Shown here: positions 18,801-25,508 of the stretch, piece after piece
How the letters are laid out: every line of letters begins with the position of its first letter
Numbering within the stretch: the first letter of the stretch is position 1
Origin: JASHSH01 sp036490215
GTDB taxonomy: Bacteria; Pseudomonadota; Alphaproteobacteria; Rhodospirillales; Magnetospirillaceae
Assembly (NCBI GenBank): GCA_036490215.1
Contig: DASXEH010000006.1
Location: forward strand, 1-64,000
Direction of reading: 5' to 3'
Length of the DNA stretch: 64,000 nt
The notes under the pieces: generated by a model
What the model was told of the DNA's origin: nothing
The model's input: only the letters and a program-made list of their open reading frames with translations
Databases searched by the model: none
Program-made: the position numbers and the translations under genes

Positions 18801-21800
18801 CGGCAATTGCCGGTTGATCCGGTGCCATGACCGTGGTCCTCGCACCAAAGTTCTGCAGCGCCTCAACGACACGCTCGATCACCGGCCCCCAACCCTCCGC
18901 CGCCTTGCGCCGGAACAGACGCATGGTGGGATACCACGGCGTGTCTTCTCGCTCGCACAACCAACGCCAATCGGAATCGACCGGTAGGATCACCCAGACC
19001 GGCCGTCCCAGCGCACCGGCACAGTGGGCGGTCGAAGTGTCGACCGTGATCACGAGGTCGAGCCCCATCATCGCCGAGGCAGTGTCGGTGTAGTCCTTCA
19101 ACCGCGACCCGGCATCAAGCAGCGGTCCAGGCGCCTGTGGCACCTGGTCGGCGGGTGGACCCTTTTGCAGCGATACGAACGAGACACCCGGCAGGTTCAG
19201 CATCGGCGCGAAATCGGCCAGCTTGAGCGAGCGTGACTTATCGTTGCCGTGTTTCGGATTCCCACCCCAGATCAGCCCGATCTTGAGACCGGCCATGGCG
19301 CTTAATTCGGGCACCGGCGAAGCATGGTTCGCGGGCACAGCGATATAGGATTGGGCCGCCGGAATGGTTTCGAGTCGCGTGCCGAAGGCCAATGGCAAGG
19401 AGAGCAGTGGCACCTGGACATCGAATTTGGGCAGAACCTCGCCCGCGGACACGAGCTGCGTGACATCCGGAATGCTGCGGGCCAGCCCGATCAGCGTGCT
19501 CGGCACTTCGAGAACCACGCGCGCACCACGTGCGGCCACCATCGGCACGTAACGCAGGAATTGGAGCGTATCGCCCAGCCCCTGCTCGGCGTAGACCAGG
19601 ATGGTTTTGCCTTCAATCGGCTCGCCACCCCAAAGCGGCTCTTTGAAACCGCGGACGGGCGATGGGAAGCCCGGCACCTTCCAGCGCCATTCGTTCTCGC
19701 GCCAGCCCTCTTCGTAACGGCCGGCGTGCAACAGCGCGAGCGCGCGATTCCAGTGATAGTCCTGATGCGTGGGGTGCAGGGCCAGGGCTTTGTCGAGCGC
19801 TTCAACGGCCTCTTCGGGCCTTCCAGACTTGCGCAGGGCGACACCTAGGTTGCCGTGGCAGGCGGCATAGCGCGAATCCATTTCGATGGCGCGCTTCAAC
19901 GCCGCGATCGCGGTTTCGAGGTCGCCCTTGCGTGTTAAAATGGCGCCGAGGTCGCTCTGCGCCTCGATCATGGTCGGCACAAGTTCCAGGGCGCGGCGCA
20001 TGGCTGCTGCTGCGTCATCGACCCGATCGGCGAAATACAGTGCCGTGCCATAGCGATGCCAGCTCCGCGCGTCATTCGGCTGCAGCGTTACCAAGCGCTC
20101 CAGAGCTGGGACACCCTCGGCCTGGGCACTGGCGCAAAGTTCTGCAAAGCGATTGAGAATCGCAACGTTCGTTGTCGTCGATAGGATCGGCCGCAGCAGG
20201 TCCTTCGCTTCGGCCGGTTGCCCATCGGCGATCAAGGCCTCGGCGCGCTGCTCCCGCGCGGCGATAGAATCCGATTCGGCGGTATCGGCGGCGCTCGGGA
20301 CAGACATCGGATCCTCGGCCTCGCCTCGTTTTTCGTGGATAGCCATCAGCATCGTCTTCGCCTCGGCGGCGTTGGAATGGCCGCGCAGGATGCGCCGAAC
20401 GCGCCGCTCGGCGCAGAACGGACGGTTCTGCCGCAGTTCGGCAGCGGCCACTGCCAATTCGGTCGCCACTTCGGATTGAGTTGCGTCCCGCCAGGTTGCG
20501 AGCTTGGACGCCTCCTTGCGCCCTGGCACCAAGGCCAAGATCGTCTCGGCCAAGGCGCGCGCTTCCGCAGGATGATTTTGATCGTGCTCCGCCTTGGCGC
20601 GCGCAACCAGATTGGGAACGATCTCGCCATCGGCAAATGGTGCCAGGATCTCGGTAATCGCTCCGAGCGGCCCGCTCCAGTCGCCGAATCGCCATTGGCG
20701 GAACAGCCGCATGGTCGGATACCAGGGCGTATCGTCGCGCGCGAGAATCCATCGCCAATCCGGCGCCAGCGGCAGCAGCGTCCAAACCGGAACAGCCAGC
20801 GCGCCGGCAAGATGGATCGTCGCCGTATCGCAGGCGATCACGAGATCCAGGCAGGACAGTACGGCGGCGCTGTCATCGAAATCGGCAATCCGGCCGCCCA
20901 AATCTTCCACCGGCAGAATGGCCTGATCGATATCGTCGCGCCGATCGCCCATCTGCAGCGCGTAATAGCGAATCCCCTTGCCTGTCGGCAGCGCTTTCAG
21001 CGCCGCAAACGGCATCGAACGATTGCGGTCGTTCTTATGCTTCGGGTTACCGGCCCAGACCAGACCGATGCGCAGCGCACTCCCCTTGCCGAGCTCCTTG
21101 CGCCATTTGCGGACGCGATCCGGTAGCGCCGTCACGTACGGGCTCGTGCTCGACGCGGACTCGACCGTCGTCCCGAACATGTGCGGCAGGCTCAGCAGCG
21201 GCGTGTAGACGTCAAAGTCAGGCAACGGATCGTTCTGCGCGACGATCATGACAGTGGGGATGAGGCGGTGAACGAGATCCACCAGCGGAGCCTGGACCTC
21301 CAGCACCACTTTGCCGCCGAAACGCTCGATCGCCCTCGGCACATAGCGCAGGAACTGGATCGTGTCGCCCATCCCCTGCTCAGCATGCACGAGCAGAGTT
21401 TTCTTCGCGTGCTTCTGCCCGTCCCAACGCGGCTGGGTAAAGCCGCGCGAGAGCATATCGCCCAGCCACCGCGCTTCGTAGGCCTCCCAGCCCAACGCGA
21501 ATTCGCCCTTCAACAGAAGGGCCATGCCCAGACTATCGCGAACCGCGTGGTACTCAGGGCGCAATTCCAGAATGCGGCGATAGAGCGCGATCGCCTCGTC
21601 CAGCCGGCCGAGATCGCGAACGGCATTGGCAAGATTGTAGATCGTATCGACATTGTTCGGTGCCCCGGCCAATGCCCGTCGATACAGCGATTCAGCTTCC
21701 GTCCAGGCGCCGCGCGCCGAGATCAGATTGGCGAGGTTGTAATAGGCCGAGCCGAGGCCTGGCGCGATCTCGATGGCGCGGCGATAGGCACGCTCCGCCT

Positions 21801-23724
21801 CCTCGAAGCGTTCCTCGCCACGCAGCGCAACGCCGAGATTGGCAAGCGCCTCAGCGTCGACGCCCCCGATCAGCATGCCGCGGCTGAGCAAAGCGATCGC
21901 CGAAGCGTTGTCGCCGGCTGAGACACGCAAGGCGCCGAAGGTCAGCAGTAATTGTGCCGCGCGCGGCACCTGGGCCAAAGCATGCCACACGCTTCGTTCG
22001 GCATCCCCATAGCGCTTGGCGCCATGATGGGCGATCGCTTCCTGCAACAATTCGGGCACGGCGAGAGAAGAATTCCCCTGGCCCGCCAGCTTCATCAGTT
22101 CGACGCTGACCCGAAGCAGCGGATCGACCCATTCTCCGGGCTCGGACTGGCGGAATAGCGCGTGTTGCGGATACCAAGGACTGTCGTTGCGATTGAGCTG
22201 CCAGCGCCAATCGGCGGCTTTGGGCAGGAGAAGCAGAGTCGGACGCCCCATTGCGCCGGCGAGATGCGCCATCGCCGTGTCGGCGGTCACAACGACATCA
22301 AGCAGCGACAGAATAGCCAGCGTATCGTCGATATCGTTGATCTCGGGGCCAAGATCGATCACCGGCTGGCGCAGCTTACCGCTCTCTTCGCCGCCGCGGC
22401 CTTTCTGCATCGAGACATAGGTCAGCCCCGGCACGCGGGGCAGAAGGTTCATCAAGGTCGCCGTCAGCGAGCGGCGACGGTCGAGGGTGTGCGTCGGGCT
22501 TCCGGCCCAGACCAGACCCACTTTCAACCCTTCCGCTTCCTTCAGGCGTTCGCGCCACAGCGCAACGCGTTCGGGCGATGCGGTCAAATAGGGCCGCGCC
22601 GAAAACATATCCGCGCCGGTGCCCAACAGGTGAGGCAAGCTCAGGAGCGATGCGATGCGGTCATAGTGCGGCAATGTGTCGTTGAAGCCGAACACCTCAT
22701 CCACGCCAGGGATGCGAGCCGCGGCCGCCTTCAAGGCGGTGTGGCACATGAACACGACGCGGCCAACATGGCGCCGCGCTTCGGCAATGAATCGGGCGAA
22801 TTGAACTGTGTCACCCAGGCCTTGCTCGGCATGGATCAGGAGCGTGCCGGTCAACGGCTTGCCGTCCCAGGCCAGCCCGACCAGACCGCCCGGGCGCATC
22901 GGCCTGAGCCGAAAGCGCCACTCGTACTCGGCCCAGCCTTCGGTGAAGCGGCCGTCGAGCAATTGCGTCAGCGCCAGATTGAGATGAGCATTGGCAAAAT
23001 CGGGAACGAAACGGGTCAGGGTCTCGAAAGCGTCAAGCGCTTCGGCCACCTTGCCCTGATCGCGCAGCGCAATACCCAGATTGCACGTGGCTTCGGCGTC
23101 GGTGCCGACCTTGGCGAGAACATCGCGGTAGATCTTTTCGGCTTCCGCAGGCCGGTCGAGGTCACGGACCACATTGCCCAACCCAACCGCCGCGATAACA
23201 TCGTTGGGCGCAAGCGCCACGGCTTGCCGCAACGCCGACTCGGCGTCGGCAAACCGCCCCAACGCGCGCAAAACAGACCCGCGATTGGTCAAGGCGTTCA
23301 CGTGATCGGGCTTGAGTGCCAAAGCGCGCTCGAAACAGACCAGGGCCGGCTCGAACCGATCAAGCCGATACAGCGCATTCCCCAGATTGAGGTGAGTCTC
23401 CGGCATGTCGGGGGTCAGTTCGGCCGCCCGTTGCAGAACGGGAATGGCATCGTCGAACCGATCCGAAGCAGTCAACACCATACCGAGATTGACCAAAGCC
23501 GCCGTGTAGTCCGGCCTAATCTCGATGGCTTGGCGCATCAGCGGGATAGCGACCTCGCTATTGCCGTTTTGATGCTGCAGCAGGCCGAGGAAGTGGAGCG
23601 CGACGGCATTGTTCGGCTCACGCGCCAAAATGGCGCGGTACATGCGATCGGCGTCGTGCATACGGCCCGAGCGATGCAACTCGATCGCTGTATCGACGTT
23701 CAGCACAAGCGATTCCGCGCCCAT
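15814..23724 (-). CDS. Giant four-module TPR-glycosyltransferase with C-terminal GT4-like domain (2636 aa)
   Basis: A fusion of four consecutive [TPR array + GT9-like glycosyltransferase] modules followed by a different glycosyltransferase. Each GT9-like domain keeps the same blocks: (H/Y)AEQGxGDTxxFxRx, a nucleotide-sugar-type GL(V/I)WxGxPxHxxDxxRS loop, a DTxxxHxAGAxGxP helix and a PDWRW...PWYP end. The first block lies near residues 298, 781, 1380 and 1968. All four copies look catalytically complete. TPR repeats of the LGNAL...EA...ALxLxP kind fill the space before each domain; the module 2-3 linker is longer and more degenerate. From about residue 2240 a GT4-type domain begins (VFSGGKLEYRKGQD; NRGEGGTNLVAMECMASGVP). 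There is no signal peptide, so it is cytoplasmic. The ATG at 23724 sits after a GGTGGGGAA stretch; a TTG at 23760 is possible. It is divergent from the NodT-like gene and upstream of three methyltransferase genes. Confidence 0.9.
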   Translation of the reverse strand: MGAESLVLNVDTAIELHRSGRMHDADRMYRAILAREPNNAVALHFLGLLQHQNGNSEVAIPLMRQAIEIRPDYTAALVNLGMVLTASDRFDDAIPVLQRAAELTPDMPETHLNLGNALYRLDRFEPALVCFERALALKPDHVNALTNRGSVLRALGRFADAESALRQAVALAPNDVIAAVGLGNVVRDLDRPAEAEKIYRDVLAKVGTDAEATCNLGIALRDQGKVAEALDAFETLTRFVPDFANAHLNLALTQLLDGRFTEGWAEYEWRFRLRPMRPGGLVGLAWDGKPLTGTLLIHAEQGLGDTVQFARFIAEARRHVGRVVFMCHTALKAAAARIPGVDEVFGFNDTLPHYDRIASLLSLPHLLGTGADMFSARPYLTASPERVALWRERLKEAEGLKVGLVWAGSPTHTLDRRRSLTATLMNLLPRVPGLTYVSMQKGRGGEESGKLRQPVIDLGPEINDIDDTLAILSLLDVVVTADTAMAHLAGAMGRPTLLLLPKAADWRWQLNRNDSPWYPQHALFRQSEPGEWVDPLLRVSVELMKLAGQGNSSLAVPELLQEAIAHHGAKRYGDAERSVWHALAQVPRAAQLLLTFGALRVSAGDNASAIALLSRGMLIGGVDAEALANLGVALRGEERFEEAERAYRRAIEIAPGLGSAYYNLANLISARGAWTEAESLYRRALAGAPNNVDTIYNLANAVRDLGRLDEAIALYRRILELRPEYHAVRDSLGMALLLKGEFALGWEAYEARWLGDMLSRGFTQPRWDGQKHAKKTLLVHAEQGMGDTIQFLRYVPRAIERFGGKVVLEVQAPLVDLVHRLIPTVMIVAQNDPLPDFDVYTPLLSLPHMFGTTVESASSTSPYVTALPDRVRKWRKELGKGSALRIGLVWAGNPKHKNDRNRSMPFAALKALPTGKGIRYYALQMGDRRDDIDQAILPVEDLGGRIADFDDSAAVLSCLDLVIACDTATIHLAGALAVPVWTLLPLAPDWRWILARDDTPWYPTMRLFRQWRFGDWSGPLGAITEILAPFADGEIVPNLVARAKAEHDQNHPAEARALAETILALVPGRKEASKLATWRDATQSEVATELAVAAAELRQNRPFCAERRVRRILRGHSNAAEAKTMLMAIHEKRGEAEDPMSVPSAADTAESDSIAAREQRAEALIADGQPAEAKDLLRPILSTTTNVAILNRFAELCASAQAEGVPALERLVTLQPNDARSWHRYGTALYFADRVDDAAAAMRRALELVPTMIEAQSDLGAILTRKGDLETAIAALKRAIEMDSRYAACHGNLGVALRKSGRPEEAVEALDKALALHPTHQDYHWNRALALLHAGRYEEGWRENEWRWKVPGFPSPVRGFKEPLWGGEPIEGKTILVYAEQGLGDTLQFLRYVPMVAARGARVVLEVPSTLIGLARSIPDVTQLVSAGEVLPKFDVQVPLLSLPLAFGTRLETIPAAQSYIAVPANHASPVPELSAMAGLKIGLIWGGNPKHGNDKSRSLKLADFAPMLNLPGVSFVSLQKGPPADQVPQAPGPLLDAGSRLKDYTDTASAMMGLDLVITVDTSTAHCAGALGRPVWVILPVDSDWRWLCEREDTPWYPTMRLFRRKAAEGWGPVIERVVEALQNFGARTTVMAPDQPAIAEMLSQAGQLIAAAKYDDAEAVLRQLLAQVPEHAEAFHHLGVVALKRGRPAEARVLIEQALKIDDRLDTAWANLGVAQRESGDNAAALDSYRRAVALNPNGFGAIYNLGNMHAARGEDAEAIDCFRRVLTLLPKHANALNNLGLALQRRGELDEAIVVLSQAADADSRGTDAAANLSLAYYAQKDVGRALAASNRAVADRPNSALAHRVHALGLKADGQLDAAVLHLSRALQIEPKSAEAYNLLGNAMKGLGRLREALVAFDRALAIEPNRADARFNRATVLLVAGDFKEGWAEYEWRWAAQGFARRSFPQPEWDGKPLAGRTILVHAEQGFGDTIHFARYLTNLAEVGGRVVAEVQADLVDLVRTIDGVAEVVAVGQPLPAFAVHAPMLSLPRLLGTTMGTIPAETPYMRAPVGSGVGLPDLAHAPGLKVGLVWAGNPGHSGDRWRSMSLETLKPLLEIPGVTFVSLQKGEAAGQLADAEAAIVDAGPSLTSFTATAALMEQLDLVIAVDTAAAHCAGALGRPVWVMLPTSPDWRWLLNTPRSPWYPTMRLYRQETLDGWPAVIVNVAKDLAQEVASKRDRAVSSTTARIDIAAEPEIVQNRMPVIFKWGMSSYFGWGVYGVNLLMSWAEDKDIVPVCAVPFNVDNIVVDAMRRRRIQPEIKASRRLIDGLAGHRGEKINSSSLVLHGLGNRLTAVASAHDVDLGGKHNIGVLFIEDTTVDDQVKERAKRYELLIAGSTWNKEVLDGGNCGTPIKVVLQGVDRTLFHPAPRTGLFKDRFVVFSGGKLEYRKGQDVALLAFRIFAERHPEALMVTAWHSPWPDLARALTGNNRIAPVPFSGGKADLAGWAAANGIPADNFVDLGQVPNSQMPTILRECDAGLFTNRGEGGTNLVAMECMASGVPCILSANTGHFDLIKDNTCVPLTRQSKVPPHGTFLTDGWGESDVEEAVEALETLWRDRQQAAVIGQAGAALLAGMSWSDQMMKLKEVVLPYVR

Positions 23725-23996
23725 TTCCCCACCCGCGGGCCACCAGCCATTTGGCGGCAAAAGGTCATAGGCGCACGCCCCGCTGCCCGTCCCGATCGGA
23801 CTTGGCAGTGGGATCGGGACCGAATTTACCCGGTACTGTCATGGTTAGGCTCCAAGCCACGTCCATGATTCCGTGCCCATTATCACTCCGTTAAGTTCTG
23901 GCCCGATATCATGAAAATAGGGTTAAGAGTCATCACGAAGGGGCCTCAGGGCACCTTCCAAGCAGTAAACTGTGGCGGGTTGAACGGCGATACGGA
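23725..23996. promoter_or_regulatory. Divergent promoter region with 9-bp inverted repeat
   Basis: This 272-base spacer must carry the promoters for the giant glycosyltransferase operon (leftward) and the NodT/radical SAM operon (rightward). It contains a perfect inverted repeat, GTCCCGATC at 23789-23797 and GATCGGGAC at 23812-23820, with a 14-base spacer. This lies about 65-95 bases before the leftward start, so in that 5' leader or promoter. It could be an operator or an RNA hairpin. The stretch 23880-23945 is comparatively AT-rich and may contain the core promoters. I cannot define clear -35/-10 pairs. Confidence 0.4.
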
Positions 23997-25508
23997 ATGA
24001 CTGAACTTCCGAACACTTCGGCGCGCAGGGCGCTGCCCATCCGGATTCGCTGGCCGGCACTTTTGCTGACAGTAGCGGCTGTGGCAATGCTCGCGGCCTG
24101 CTCGATGGTCCCCGACTACATCAAGCCAACGGAAAAGCTACCCGACAACTATCAGAACGACGCCAAGGCCGCCGACGCCGCGGTTCCCGCGCCAAAATCC
24201 CTTTGGTGGGAGAATTTCGGGTCAACCGAGCTCAATAGTCTGGTCGAACGGGGCCTGGGCAATAACCACGACCTTAAATCGGCCGTCGCCCGGGTGGTCG
24301 AGGCGGAAGCCGAAGCGCGCGCGGCGCGGTCATCCCTCTTCCCCACTCTGGCCGGCGTCTACAACGATCAGCTCGTCTATCCCGACGCCGGTATCGGCAT
24401 TCCCGAGCGCCTTGGCGCCAATGCCGAAGCGCTGCGGACCACCCAGATCGGCCTGCGCACCCAATATGAATTCGACTTCTGGGGCAAGAACCAGGCGAGC
24501 ATCGATACCGCCTTGGCCGAAGCTCAAGCCAGCGAGTACGACCGCGAGACGGCCGCCCTGACCTTGGTCAGCGATATCGTCTCGACTTACATGCTCTATC
24601 TCGAGATGAGCGACCGCCTGGTATTGGCGCAGCAAAACGCCAAGAACGCGTCCGAGACTGCGCAGACTGTCAAGGCCTTGGCCGATGTCCACGAAGCCAG
24701 CCGCATCGACGTCGCACAGCAGAACACCGCCCTTGCGCAAGCCCAGGCGACAATTCCGGCTTACACGATCCAAATGGCACAAGCCCATGATCGTATTGCA
24801 ATTTTGCTTGGGCTGACACCGACCGATTTGAAGCTGACCGGCAAAAGCATCAACGAGCTCAGCGTGCCGGCAATCGCGCCTGGCGCCCCATCGGAACTCC
24901 TGCTCCGCCGGCCCGACATTCAAAAGGCGGAGGCCGAACTGCGCGCCGCCAATGCCAATATCGGCGCGGCGCGCGCCCTCTACTTGCCCGACTTCTCACT
25001 GACGATAGAAGGCGGCCGCGGCGCCAACTACTTGGCCGACCTGATCCTGCCGCAGAGCCTCTACTACAATATCGTCGGCAGCGCTGTGCAGATGATCTTC
25101 GACGGCGGCAAGACCGATGCACAAGTCGATTACGCTAAAGCCAAATACGAAGAACTTGTGCAGTCCTATCGCAGCGCGATTGTCGGCGCTCTACGCGAAG
25201 TCGAGGACTCGCTGGTCGCCGCGCAGTATCTGACCGATCAGGAAAAAGCCGACCAGGACGCGCTGAAAACAGCGATCGAAGCCAATGAGTTGAGCAACAT
25301 TGCTTACAAAGCGCGTTCGCTCGACTACCTGCCCCTCCTTGAGACGGAACGCACCCGCTATAACGCCCAGGATCAAGTCGTCCAGATCCGTACGCAGCGT
25401 CTGGCAACCGCGATCGCGCTCTATAAGGCCCTGGCCGGCGATATCTATCCCTACAAAGACATCAAGGAAGCCGCGCCACCGGTCCAATCAGCCGCGGCGA
25501 AACAATGA
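23997..25508 (+). CDS. NodT/TolC-family outer membrane efflux lipoprotein
   Basis: Outer-membrane channel component of tripartite exporters, 503 residues. An N-terminal hydrophobic segment ends in a lipobox (AMLAAC, Cys35), so it is lipid-anchored. SMVPDYIKP and LWWENFGSTELNSLV follow, the standard opening of NodT/OprM-type proteins. The two outer-membrane-factor repeats are visible from the similar LRRPDIQKAEAELRAANANIGAARALYLPDFSL and SAVARVVEAEAEARAARSSLFPTL regions. Such proteins usually partner RND or MFS pumps; here the nearest transport genes are a HlyD adaptor and a PrtD-like ABC exporter, so it probably completes that type I system. It overlaps the next gene by four bases (ATGA), indicating coupled translation. 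Confidence 0.92.
   Translation: MTELPNTSARRALPIRIRWPALLLTVAAVAMLAACSMVPDYIKPTEKLPDNYQNDAKAADAAVPAPKSLWWENFGSTELNSLVERGLGNNHDLKSAVARVVEAEAEARAARSSLFPTLAGVYNDQLVYPDAGIGIPERLGANAEALRTTQIGLRTQYEFDFWGKNQASIDTALAEAQASEYDRETAALTLVSDIVSTYMLYLEMSDRLVLAQQNAKNASETAQTVKALADVHEASRIDVAQQNTALAQAQATIPAYTIQMAQAHDRIAILLGLTPTDLKLTGKSINELSVPAIAPGAPSELLLRRPDIQKAEAELRAANANIGAARALYLPDFSLTIEGGRGANYLADLILPQSLYYNIVGSAVQMIFDGGKTDAQVDYAKAKYEELVQSYRSAIVGALREVEDSLVAAQYLTDQEKADQDALKTAIEANELSNIAYKARSLDYLPLLETERTRYNAQDQVVQIRTQRLATAIALYKALAGDIYPYKDIKEAAPPVQSAAAKQ

Noticed and set aside
15814..23724. Possibility that the four glycosyltransferase modules are an assembly artefact
   Set aside because: The modules are clearly diverged at DNA level and have different linker lengths, which a collapsed or duplicated assembly would not produce.
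22162..23868. 568-codon plus-strand open frame over the start of the giant glycosyltransferase
   Set aside because: Its composition is Arg/Gln/His-rich with no recognisable domain, while the minus strand encodes clear TPR and glycosyltransferase motifs through the whole span.
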